In this document: positions 9,114 through 16,573 of the stretch, one piece after another
Layout of the letters: each line of letters starts with the position of its first letter
How positions within the stretch are numbered: the first letter of the stretch is position 1
Origin: Janthinobacterium sp. TND4EL3
GTDB lineage: Bacteria; Pseudomonadota; Gammaproteobacteria; Burkholderiales; Burkholderiaceae_D
Assembly: GCF_900156175.1 (NCBI RefSeq)
Contig: NZ_FTMV01000013.1
Location: 124,001-188,000, forward strand
Length of the DNA: 64,000 nt
Direction of reading: 5' to 3'
The notes under the pieces: generated by a model
The model's input: the letters and a program-made list of their open reading frames with translations, nothing else
Told to the model about the DNA's origin: nothing
Database searches by the model: none
Made by a program: the position numbers and the translations under genes

Positions 9114-9389
9114 ATGTTTTTGGATCACCCCATCATCACGGCCACGAATAGTTTCACGGAGCCTGACCGCATCGAGCGGCTGACGCGCGTGTATGGCTAC
9201 GCGGCGGCACTGGCCGACCAGGCCGCCAATTTCGGCTTCATCGAAAAAGTGGCGCAAATCCACGATCACAAGGGTACCCTCATCGTTTTCTGGCATGAAG
9301 CCCCCAGCGAAGCGGAGAAGCAGTACTTCGTGCAGGCCTGGGCCAGCAAGGTCGGCGACGGCAGCACCAATGTCGAACACGAAATCTGA
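9114..9389 (+). CDS. small conserved-looking protein of unknown function
   Basis: 91 residues from ATG 9114, which is set six bases after GGAG at 9105-9108; the ATG at 9102 would leave that ribosome site inside the gene. The sequence (FLDHPIITATNSFTEPDRIE, LIVFWHEAPSEAEKQYFVQA) is soluble, with no signal peptide or membrane segment. I do not recognise a family. It ends 37 bases before the diguanylate cyclase on the same strand, so the two may be cotranscribed. Confidence 0.6.
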   Translation: MFLDHPIITATNSFTEPDRIERLTRVYGYAAALADQAANFGFIEKVAQIHDHKGTLIVFWHEAPSEAEKQYFVQAWASKVGDGSTNVEHEI

Positions 9390-9426
9390 CAGGCTGCGCC
9401 GCGCTGGCGCAGCGATAGCGTAGCCC

Positions 9427-10578
9427 ATGGATATCAAGACCCTGGTCCTGGCCCTGGCGCTTGGCAACCTCAGCCTGTGCGCGGCCCTGTTCTTCTTCGA
9501 ATACGAGCGCAAGAAGTCGCTCAGCATGTCCACCTGGGCGGTGGCCAAGCAATGCCAGGCCGTGGCCTGGTGTCTGCTGTATTTCCGCGGCGTGCTGCCC
9601 GATTTCCTCTCCATCCTGCTCGGCAACAGCCTGCTGTTTGCCGGCATGGCCCTCGATGCGGGCGCGCTGTGGCAGGCGGCCGGGCGCAGCGGCTGGCGCC
9701 GTTATGTCTTGCCGGCGCTGGGCTTGTCGGTGGCGCTGTTTGCCGCCTGCTACCTGTTCGACGTGGCGCCGCTGCTGCGCAGCGCCGGCGGCTCGCTGAT
9801 CGTGGCCGGCTTCTTCCTGGCCGGCGTGGCCGCGCTGTGCCTGAAATGGCGCGAGGCGAGCATGCTGCGCCGCTTTCTCGTCGTCAGCATGGGCATCTTG
9901 TCGCTGCTGATCGCCGCGCGCGGCGTGCTGGCCGCCAGCGTGCCCGGTTTCGATGCGGAACTGATGCAGCTGGCCGGCTTTGGCGCGCTGTACCTGATGA
10001 TGCTGACGAACGCCTTCGGCTATCTGCTGCTGTCGCGCGAAAAGCTGGGCAGTGAGCTGGCGCGCCTGGAAGTGGTCGACGCTGCCACGGGCGTGCCGAA
10101 CCGGCGCGGCTTTTACCAGGCGCTGGCGCCGTGGATGGCGCTGGCGCGCCGGCCTGGTTTGCCGACGGCGCTGGTGGTGCTCAATATCGACCATTTCAAG
10201 CGCGTCAACGACAGCTACGGCCATCCGGTCGGCGACGCCGTGCTCAAAACCATCGTCGACACCTGCCGCCAGCAATTGCGCGACAGCGACCTGATGGGCC
10301 GCCTGGGCGGCGCCGAATTCGCCATCCAGCTGCCGCGCACGACCCTGGCCGATGCGCTGATGGTGGCCGAGCGTATCCGCGCCGCCGTCGAGGCGCTGCC
10401 CGTCAAGACGGAGCGCGCCGTGCTGCAGCTGACGGCCAGCCTGGGCGTGACCACCATCCGCGCCGAGGACAGCACCGTCAGCCTGTTCAAGCGGGCCGAC
10501 GAGGCGCTGCAGGCGGCCAAGCTGGCGGGCCGCAACAGGGTGGTGGAGGCGCAGGGCGCCAGCACCCTCGATATCTAA
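9427..10578 (+). CDS. membrane GGDEF-domain protein with GGAEF motif
   Basis: 383 residues. Six or seven hydrophobic helices fill residues 1-205, as in the MHYT/7TM-like cyclase sensors. The GGDEF domain spans about 215-378 with DAATGVPNRRGF, NIDHFKRVNDSYGHPVGD and an RDSD sequence five residues before the active-site loop, which matches an inhibitory I-site. The active loop itself reads RLGGAEF: Ala296 (GCC at 10312-10314) replaces the usual Asp/Glu. Loss of that acidic residue normally weakens or abolishes cyclase activity, so it may instead bind GTP or c-di-GMP as a receptor. The start at 9427 has only a weak ribosome site. Confidence 0.88.
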   Translation: MDIKTLVLALALGNLSLCAALFFFEYERKKSLSMSTWAVAKQCQAVAWCLLYFRGVLPDFLSILLGNSLLFAGMALDAGALWQAAGRSGWRRYVLPALGLSVALFAACYLFDVAPLLRSAGGSLIVAGFFLAGVAALCLKWREASMLRRFLVVSMGILSLLIAARGVLAASVPGFDAELMQLAGFGALYLMMLTNAFGYLLLSREKLGSELARLEVVDAATGVPNRRGFYQALAPWMALARRPGLPTALVVLNIDHFKRVNDSYGHPVGDAVLKTIVDTCRQQLRDSDLMGRLGGAEFAIQLPRTTLADALMVAERIRAAVEALPVKTERAVLQLTASLGVTTIRAEDSTVSLFKRADEALQAAKLAGRNRVVEAQGASTLDI

Positions 10579-10597
10579 ACCGGATTGATAAAACGGA

Positions 10598-10942
10598 TTA
10601 TTTCTTGCGCGAGCCCAGCCAACTCGGTTCCTTGCCGCATTCCTTGGGCAGGAACAGGGCGTCGAGGCCCGGATCGCAGCGCCGGTCCGGCGCCTTCACC
10701 GGCTCGACGGTGAGCCATTCGCTCCTGGGCAGTATCTTTTCTTCGCGTGGCGCCACGGGCGGCGCGGGCGGCAGGCTGTCTTGCCACCGTGCCTCTGCGG
10801 CAGGCGCGGGTGGGGTGGCCCAGTTCGCATCAAGCTGCGCTTCGCGCGCTGGCGGCGTGTCCGCGTATGCTGCGGCACAGAACAGGCTGCCTGCGAAGAG
10901 GGCTATTCCGGCGCGCATGGCTGCGTTATTTACTGAAATCAT
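10598..10942 (-). CDS. small secreted proline-rich protein, unknown
   Basis: 114 residues from ATG at 10942, which has AAGGA seven bases upstream; a longer frame reaching 11011 has no such site. A signal peptide (AGIALFAGSLFCAAAYA) is followed by a Pro/Ala-rich stretch and a C-terminal part with two cysteines (RRCDPGLDALFLPKECG). No family recognised. It lies convergent to the GGAEF gene, 19 bases from its stop codon. Confidence 0.6.
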   Translation of the reverse strand: MISVNNAAMRAGIALFAGSLFCAAAYADTPPAREAQLDANWATPPAPAAEARWQDSLPPAPPVAPREEKILPRSEWLTVEPVKAPDRRCDPGLDALFLPKECGKEPSWLGSRKK

Positions 10943-11225
10943 GGTTTGTCCTTGCTCGATGCCGGGAAGGCGTGCCCTGCAGTATGAAGGCAGCAGGAAG
11001 TAAAAAGACAAGAAAATTGCAACGGCATGTTACCAAAGGGACTATAGTTGCTGGCAGATAGCAGGTGCGCTGCAGTAAGGTGGCCGAGGTGCGGGGCGCC
11101 GGCACCCGGACGTGTGCGCTCCCTAACTTTCATTTAAGCTAAGCAAGTTATGCTATCGGGTGCACGCTAGGCCCCTCTTGCCGTCCGCACCGCAGTTCCC
11201 CTTTTTTACTCTTGCCAGGCCCATA

Positions 11226-12308
11226 ATGAAAATGCTCAAATCCCTGCCTGTATGGCCGCTTGCCGCCCCGCTTGCCGGCTGGCTGTTCCTGTTCGGTTCC
11301 ACCTTCAATGTCGGCGGCTTTTACCAGATCCTGCTGGTCGCAGGCCTGATCGGCAGCGTGCTGGCCGCCGTGTACCACGCGGAAGTGGTGGCGCACCGCA
11401 TCGGCGAACCGTACGGCACCCTGGTGCTGGCGCTGGCCGTGACCCTGATCGAGGTGGCGCTGATCGTCTCGCTGATGCTGGCCGGCGGGCCGGAGACGAC
11501 GGGCCTGGCGCGCGACACCGTGTTTGCCGCCATCATGATCATCCTCAACGGCATCGTCGGCATCTGCCTGCTGCTGGGCGCCGGGCGCCACCGCGAGCAG
11601 ACCTTCGGCCTGCTGGGCGTGAGCGCATCGCTGGCCACCCTGGCCGCCATCGCCATCCTGACCTTGGTGCTGCCGAACTACACGTCGAGCGCCGCCGGGC
11701 CATACTACAACTCCAGCCAGCTGATCTTCATCGCCGTCATCTCGCTGGTACTGTACGGCACCTTCGTGCTGGTGCAGACGGTGCGCCACCGCGACTACTT
11801 CCTGCCCAAGGAAGCCGTCGGCGACGAAGAGGTGCATGCGGCGCCGCCCACGCCCACCGTCGCCTGGGTCAGCGCCGCTGCGCTGCTGGTGTGCCTGGGC
11901 GCCGTGGTGCTGCTGGCCAAGTCGCTGGCGCCCGCGCTGGAGACGGCGATTGCCGCCATGGGCGCGCCTAAGACTCTGGTCGGTATCGTCATCGCCGCCA
12001 TCGTGCTGCTGCCCGAAGGCCTGGCCGCCGTGCGCGCCGCCCGCGCCAACCGCCTGCAAACGAGTTTGAACCTGGCGCTCGGTTCCGCCCTGGCCAGCAT
12101 CGGCCTGACGATACCCGCCGTGGTGGTGGTGTCGCTGGCCACGGGCCTGACGATCACGCTGGGACTCGATATCAAGTCGACGGTGCTGCTGCTGCTGTCG
12201 CTGATGGTGGCCACCCTGTCGCTGGGCACGGGCCGCACCACCGTCATGCAGGGGACGGTCCACCTGGTGATTTTTGCCGTGTATTTATTTACCACCATCG
12301 TCCCATAA
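11226..12308 (+). CDS. chaA: ChaA-type Ca2+(Na+,K+)/H+ antiporter
   Basis: 360 residues and about eleven hydrophobic helices. The two inverted alpha-repeats of the CaCA/CAX superfamily are plain: GEPYGTLVLALAVTLIEVAL in the first half and AAIVLLPEGLAAVRAARANR with LQTSLNLALGSALASIGLTIP in the second. The acidic residues in these repeats form the ion-transport site. ATG 11226 is preferred over an upstream frame extension because it starts right before the first membrane helix. The protein should extrude Ca2+ or Na+ against protons at the inner membrane. Its stop is followed by the Pho boxes of the next gene. Confidence 0.9.
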   Translation: MKMLKSLPVWPLAAPLAGWLFLFGSTFNVGGFYQILLVAGLIGSVLAAVYHAEVVAHRIGEPYGTLVLALAVTLIEVALIVSLMLAGGPETTGLARDTVFAAIMIILNGIVGICLLLGAGRHREQTFGLLGVSASLATLAAIAILTLVLPNYTSSAAGPYYNSSQLIFIAVISLVLYGTFVLVQTVRHRDYFLPKEAVGDEEVHAAPPTPTVAWVSAAALLVCLGAVVLLAKSLAPALETAIAAMGAPKTLVGIVIAAIVLLPEGLAAVRAARANRLQTSLNLALGSALASIGLTIPAVVVVSLATGLTITLGLDIKSTVLLLLSLMVATLSLGTGRTTVMQGTVHLVIFAVYLFTTIVP

Positions 12309-12328
12309 GCCGCCGCACGGCTGCCGTT

Positions 12329-12357
12329 TTGTCACAATCCTGTCACGCCGCTGTCAT
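12329..12357 (+). promoter_or_regulatory. tandem Pho boxes upstream of the Ppx/GppA gene
   Basis: Three 7-bp half sites lie in the same orientation: TTGTCAC (12329-12335), CTGTCAC (12340-12346) and CTGTCAT (12351-12357), each separated by exactly four bases. The PhoB consensus is two CTGTCAT-like repeats four bases apart, so this is two overlapping 18-bp boxes. Downstream, TAGTGT (12368-12373) or TAGGAT (12376-12381) could serve as the -10, as Pho boxes normally replace the -35. Strong match; binding is untested. Confidence 0.8.
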
Positions 12358-12471
12358 ACGATGAGGGTAGTGTGGTAGGATTTTTAAATCGTTTAAATGA
12401 TTTATATAGTTTAGCAACTGAATTTGCCAACTTTTTCAGTTGGCACAGTAATGACAAGACAAGAGGCCAGT

Positions 12472-13929
12472 ATGTATGCAGCGGTGGACCTGGGGTCCAA
12501 CAGTTTTCGTTTACACGTCGGCAAGCATGATGGCGACACGATCCGCGTGGTCAAGAGCGTGCGCGACCCGATACGCCTGGCCGCCGGCCTGGACGCCAAT
12601 GGCGACCTGACCGAGGCGGCCATGCAGGGCGCGCTGGCGTGCCTGCAGCGCTTTCGCGCCATCCTGGCAGGTTTCGAACTCGAAGCCGTGCGCGTGGTGG
12701 CCACGTCGGCCATGCGCGTGGCGCGCAACGGCGCCGTTTTCCTGCCGCTGGCCGAGCAAGCCATCGGCTACCCGATCGAAATCATCTCGGGCGAGGAAGA
12801 GGGGCGCCTGATCTACATGGGCGTGGCCAATTCCCTGGCGATTCCGGGCGAGCGCCGCCTGGTGATGGATATCGGCGGCGGCTCGACGGAGCTGATACTG
12901 GGGCGCGGCCAGGATATCGAGCGCGTGGAGTCGTTCAGCCTGGGCACGGTCAAGCAAAGCCTGTCCTTTTTTATCGGCGGGCGCATTGACGCGCCGTCGT
13001 TCGAGGCGGCCATCCTGTCGGCGCGCAGCCATTTCGAGGATGCCGCGCCGCCGTACCATCCGCAGCACTGGAAGACGGCCTACGGTTCGTCCGGCACCAT
13101 CCGCACGATTGCCGACATCATCGCCCGCAACAAGCTTGGCGACGGCCTGCTCACCAGCGTCAGTCTCGACGCGCTGGCGCGGCGCTTCATCGAACTCGGT
13201 CACACCAGCCGCATCGACATGCCGGGCCTGCGGCCCGACCGCGCCAGCACCATTGTCGGCGGCCTGGCCATCCTGATCGGCCTGTTCCGCGAGCTCGACA
13301 TTCCCGCCATGACGCCGATCGAGGCGGGCTTGCGCATGGGCGTGATGTGGGATTTGTATCTGCGCTCGACCAAGCGCGATCGACGCGAACAGTCGGTGCA
13401 GGGCTGCATGGACAAATTCCATATCGACCAGCAGCGCGCAGGGCGGGTGGCGGAGCAGGCGCTGGCCATGTATGCGCAGCTCCGGCCCACGTCCGACGCC
13501 CTGGTGAAATGCCTGCGCTGGAGCAGTTTCCTGCACGAGGTGGGCCTGGTCGTGTCGCAGACGGGCTACCACAAGCATGCGGCCTATATCGTGGAAAACG
13601 CGGATTTGCCCGGTTTTACCACGCGCGAACAGAAGACCATGAGCCGGCTGATCCTGGCGCAGAAGGGCAACTTGCGCAAGATCGGCGAAGTGCTGTCCGA
13701 CCCCGATTTCGCCAAGGCCGTGCTGGCGCTGCGCCTGTCGATTCTGCTCATGCATGCGCGCATCGAGGCCGATTTCAGCGAACTGCGCCTGCGCATGAAG
13801 AGCCGCATCGAACTCGACATCAAGCGCGGCTGGGTGGCGCACCATCCCACCGTGTCGTTCTGGATCGAGAAGGAGCAGGAATTCTGGGATGAGGTCGGAG
13901 TCGATTTCACGATACGCGCCAGCGCGTGA
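12472..13929 (+). CDS. ppx: exopolyphosphatase / pppGpp phosphohydrolase (Ppx/GppA family)
   Basis: 485 residues. The ASKHA fold markers are in order: AAVDLGSNSFRLHVG (phosphate-1 loop, residues 3-17), ISGEEEGRLIYMG, VMDIGGGSTELILG (second phosphate loop), SLGTVKQS, YGSSGTIRTI, and a C-terminal HD-like helical part (SSFLHEVGLVVSQTGYHKH). It should release phosphate from long-chain polyphosphate and may also act on pppGpp; the two activities cannot be told apart from sequence. ATG 12472 has GAGG five bases upstream and puts the first loop at the very N-terminus as in homologues; ATG 12451 is an alternative. Tandem Pho boxes about 115 bases upstream point to induction on phosphate starvation. 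Confidence 0.9.
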   Translation: MYAAVDLGSNSFRLHVGKHDGDTIRVVKSVRDPIRLAAGLDANGDLTEAAMQGALACLQRFRAILAGFELEAVRVVATSAMRVARNGAVFLPLAEQAIGYPIEIISGEEEGRLIYMGVANSLAIPGERRLVMDIGGGSTELILGRGQDIERVESFSLGTVKQSLSFFIGGRIDAPSFEAAILSARSHFEDAAPPYHPQHWKTAYGSSGTIRTIADIIARNKLGDGLLTSVSLDALARRFIELGHTSRIDMPGLRPDRASTIVGGLAILIGLFRELDIPAMTPIEAGLRMGVMWDLYLRSTKRDRREQSVQGCMDKFHIDQQRAGRVAEQALAMYAQLRPTSDALVKCLRWSSFLHEVGLVVSQTGYHKHAAYIVENADLPGFTTREQKTMSRLILAQKGNLRKIGEVLSDPDFAKAVLALRLSILLMHARIEADFSELRLRMKSRIELDIKRGWVAHHPTVSFWIEKEQEFWDEVGVDFTIRASA

Positions 13930-14023
13930 GCGGAAGGCAAGATTGCTGAAGTTTGATATACAGCAAGCAAGGTTTTTAAAAACAGTATATATTGTTTATA
14001 TTATTTGTTAGATTGGAAAATCC

Positions 14024-14707
14024 ATGACCAAAACCGTACCCGCCAAAAAAGCAGACAGCGCGCCCGTATCGATGTTCCCGACCAGCGCCTCGATCAATGC
14101 GGCCGCCGCCAAGGCCGCGCCTGCCGCCAAGCCTGCTGCCGTCAAGCCTGCAGCCAAGCCGGTGGCCAAGGCCGCCGTCAAGCCAGTGGCCGCCAAACCG
14201 GCCGCTGCTAAACCTGTGGCCGCCAAGCCCGCCGCCGCCAAGGCGCCTGCCGCCAAGCCGGCGGCCAAGGCCGTCGTGGCCAAACCTGTCGCCAAGGCCG
14301 CTGCCAAGCCGGCCGCCAAGACGGCAGTAAAAGCCGTTGCCAAGCCAGCGGCCAAGGTTGCTGCAAAGCCCGCTGCCAAGCCGGCAGCGAAAACCGCCGT
14401 CAAACCGGTGGCCAAAGCCGCCGCCAAGCCTGCGCCAGCGAAAAAAGCGCCGGCCGCCAAGGTCGCCGCCGTCAAGGAAAAGGCGCGCAAGCCGAAACTG
14501 GTGCGCGACAGCTTCACCATGCCGGAAGCCGAGTATGAAGTCCTGGGCCAGGTCAAGAAGGCCTGCCTGAAAGCCGGTTTCGAGATCAAGAAAAGCGAAT
14601 TGCTGCGCATCGGCGTGGCGCTGATCAGCCAGATCGACCTGGCGACGCTGCAAAATGTGCTGGCCGGCCTGCCGCAGCTGAAAACGGGCCGTCCGAAGAA
14701 GGATTGA
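14024..14707 (+). CDS. histone H1-like Ala/Lys/Pro-rich protein with conserved C-terminal domain
   Basis: 227 residues. Residues 25-160 are built from AAKPAAKPVAK-type repeats, giving a long, highly basic, disordered arm like that of H1-like AlgP/Hc proteins. The last 68 residues are different and look folded: KLVRDSFTMPEAEYEVLGQV, then ACLKAGFEIKKSELLRIGVA, ending GRPKKD. That part could be a small helical DNA-binding or oligomerisation module (ribbon-helix-helix-like, inferred). A nucleoid-associated or architectural role is likely. The upstream 90 bases are very AT-rich. Repeats could make length vary between strains. Confidence 0.72.
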   Translation: MTKTVPAKKADSAPVSMFPTSASINAAAAKAAPAAKPAAVKPAAKPVAKAAVKPVAAKPAAAKPVAAKPAAAKAPAAKPAAKAVVAKPVAKAAAKPAAKTAVKAVAKPAAKVAAKPAAKPAAKTAVKPVAKAAAKPAPAKKAPAAKVAAVKEKARKPKLVRDSFTMPEAEYEVLGQVKKACLKAGFEIKKSELLRIGVALISQIDLATLQNVLAGLPQLKTGRPKKD

Positions 14708-14762
14708 TGGCGCGGGCAGGGCGGTTCCGCGCGGACTGCCGCCTGCTTGCCCATTCTGGTTT

Positions 14763-14793
14763 ACCATGGGGGCTGTACTAGTTCCCCCATGGT
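14763..14793. promoter_or_regulatory. perfect inverted repeat overlapping the fdhD start
   Basis: ACCATGGGGG (14763-14772) and CCCCCATGGT (14784-14793) are perfect reverse complements with an 11-base spacer. The right arm contains one of the possible fdhD start codons (ATG 14789). It may be an operator or an RNA hairpin that hides the start; there is no T run, so a terminator is unlikely. Confidence 0.6.
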
Positions 14794-15616
14794 TGCCATG
14801 TCAGAAGAAACAGAGATCGAACGCGCCGGCTTCGTCGAGCGCGCCATTGTCCGCCACTGCGGCGGCGAATCCACTGCCGCCATCGACCACGTTGCCGAGG
14901 AAATCCCCGTCGCGCTGGTCTTCAATGGCATTTCCCACGTTGTCATGATGGCCACGCCGCGCGACCTGGAAGCGTTCGCCTACGGCTTCGCGCTGACGGA
15001 AGGCGTGGTGGCATCGGCTGCCGCCATCTTCGACTGCGAAGTGTTGCTGCGTCCCGATTCGGCCGAAGTGTCCTTGAGCATCGCCCAGGAGGATTTCGTG
15101 CGCCTGAAGGACCGCCGCCGCGCGCTCACGGGCCGCACGGGCTGCGGCGTGTGCGGCATCGACAGCATCGATATGCTCGACCTGCATCCGGAAGCGCTGC
15201 CGCCTTCCCTGATCCGCGTCGACCTGCCGGCCGCGCTGGCGCGCGCCGCCAGCGGTTTGCGCGAACACCAGGCGCTGATGCGCGAAACGGGCGGCGTGCA
15301 TGCGGCTGCCTGGTGCACGCCCGACGGCGATATCGTGCGGGTGTGCGAGGATATCGGCCGGCACAACGGCCTCGACAAGCTGATCGGCCATCTCGCGCTG
15401 CATGATGTCGACCTGCGGCGCGGCTTCGTGTTCCTGTCCAGCCGCGGCAGCTACGAGCTGGCGCGCAAGGCGGCGCGCATGCGGATTCCCCTGCTGGCGA
15501 CGATATCGGCCCCCAGTTCGCTGGCCATTTCCATCGCCACGCAGGCGGGCATGAAGCTGGTGGGCTTCTGCCGCCACGATGCTTTCGTCGACTACACTCC
15601 CGGCATCACGCTTTAA
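14789..15616 (+). CDS. fdhD: FdhD, formate dehydrogenase sulfur-carrier / sulfurtransferase
   Basis: 275 residues, normal length. FdhD passes sulfur from a cysteine desulfurase (IscS) to the molybdenum cofactor of formate dehydrogenase. The CxxC loop is present in RTGCGVCGID, with EDIGRHNGLDKLIG and SSRGSYELARKAARM also typical. Two ATGs compete (14789 and 14798); neither has a good ribosome site, and the first lies inside a perfect inverted repeat. No formate dehydrogenase structural genes are in the window, so its client lies elsewhere. Confidence 0.92.
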   Translation: MVAMSEETEIERAGFVERAIVRHCGGESTAAIDHVAEEIPVALVFNGISHVVMMATPRDLEAFAYGFALTEGVVASAAAIFDCEVLLRPDSAEVSLSIAQEDFVRLKDRRRALTGRTGCGVCGIDSIDMLDLHPEALPPSLIRVDLPAALARAASGLREHQALMRETGGVHAAAWCTPDGDIVRVCEDIGRHNGLDKLIGHLALHDVDLRRGFVFLSSRGSYELARKAARMRIPLLATISAPSSLAISIATQAGMKLVGFCRHDAFVDYTPGITL

Positions 15617-15746
15617 GTACACCAGGGGGCAGCGGCACCGGCGTGCGGGGCTTCCTGGTTTTCATCCTGCCTTCTTGCGGGACGAGTGTGGTAATTCTGC
15701 ATGATCCCCGCATGGTATTGACTTGCGTCATGGAAATGACATTCGG

Positions 15747-15764
15747 CTGTCATTTTCCTGACAT
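15747..15764 (+). promoter_or_regulatory. Pho box upstream of the OlsB-type acyltransferase
   Basis: CTGTCAT-TTTC-CTGACAT is an 18-bp match to the PhoB consensus (two 7-mers four bases apart, one mismatch in the second). A possible -10, TACGCT, lies at 15775-15780. The first half site also belongs to a dyad, AAATGACA-N6-TGTCATTT. Confidence 0.78.
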
Positions 15765-15811
15765 ATTAGGCAAGTACGCTGGAGTCGTCTTGATCACAGG
15801 GGGATGAAACC

Positions 15812-16573
15812 ATGCAAAACCTAACCGCCTCAAACGAAGCCAAGTCCCGGCCGGTCCAACTGGTGCTGAGCCAGGCCACTACAGCTGCGGAACTGCGTGA
15901 AGTGCAGCGTCTGCGTTACAAGGTGTTTATCGAGACCATGGGATTGAGCTCGCTGGCCAATGCCGATGGCCTCGACAGCGATGAATTCGACGAGCATTGC
16001 GATCATCTGATCGTGCGCGATGCCGATACCCTGAAAGTGGTGGGCACCTACCGCGTGCTCAGCGCGGCCAAGGCCGCCAAGATCGGCCGCCTGTATTCGG
16101 AAAACGAGTTCGACCTGAGCCGCCTGAACAACCTGCGCGGACGCATGGTCGAAGCGGGGCGCGCCTGCATCCATCCCAAGTACCGGGGCGGCAGCGTGAT
16201 CATGCTGCTGTGGTCGGGTCTGGCCGAATACATGCGCCGCGAACGCTGCGACTACCTGGTGGGCTGCGCCAGTATCAGCCTGGCCGACGGCGGCCACAAT
16301 GCCGTCGCCGTGTACCAGGCGCTGGCCGAAAAGCACCTGGCCCCAAGCGAGTACCGCGTCACGCCGCACCTGCCTTTCCCCATCCACCAGGTGGAGGCGG
16401 CGCACAAACCGCAAGTGCCGCCGCTGATCAAGGGCTATCTGCGTTCGGGCGCATGGATTTGCGGCGAACCGGCCTGGGACCCCGATTTTGAAAGCGCCGA
16501 CATGTTCATGATGATGCCGCTGGCGAATCTGGACGAGCGTTACGCGCGTCATTACGGGGTGGTGCCGGGCTGA
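15812..16573 (+). CDS. OlsB-type ornithine-lipid N-acyltransferase / GNAT-fold protein
   Basis: 253 residues. The acyltransferase core (EVQRLRYKVFIETMG, FDEHCDHLIVRD, VVGTYRVLSA, EAGRACIHPKYRGGSVIMLLW, YLVGCASISLADGG) matches the PF13444 family that includes OlsB, which transfers a 3-hydroxy fatty acid from acyl carrier protein to ornithine, the first step of ornithine lipid synthesis. An OlsA-like second enzyme is not seen in the window. Ornithine lipids commonly replace phospholipids when phosphate is scarce, which agrees with the Pho box 50-65 bases upstream. The 3' end overlaps the end of the convergent CHAT gene by 68 bases. Confidence 0.82.
   Translation: MQNLTASNEAKSRPVQLVLSQATTAAELREVQRLRYKVFIETMGLSSLANADGLDSDEFDEHCDHLIVRDADTLKVVGTYRVLSAAKAAKIGRLYSENEFDLSRLNNLRGRMVEAGRACIHPKYRGGSVIMLLWSGLAEYMRRERCDYLVGCASISLADGGHNAVAVYQALAEKHLAPSEYRVTPHLPFPIHQVEAAHKPQVPPLIKGYLRSGAWICGEPAWDPDFESADMFMMMPLANLDERYARHYGVVPG

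Noticed and set aside
14100-14480. Repeated KPAAK codons as a CRISPR-like or satellite array
   Set aside because: The units vary in length and keep the reading frame; they are protein-level repeats with no spacers.
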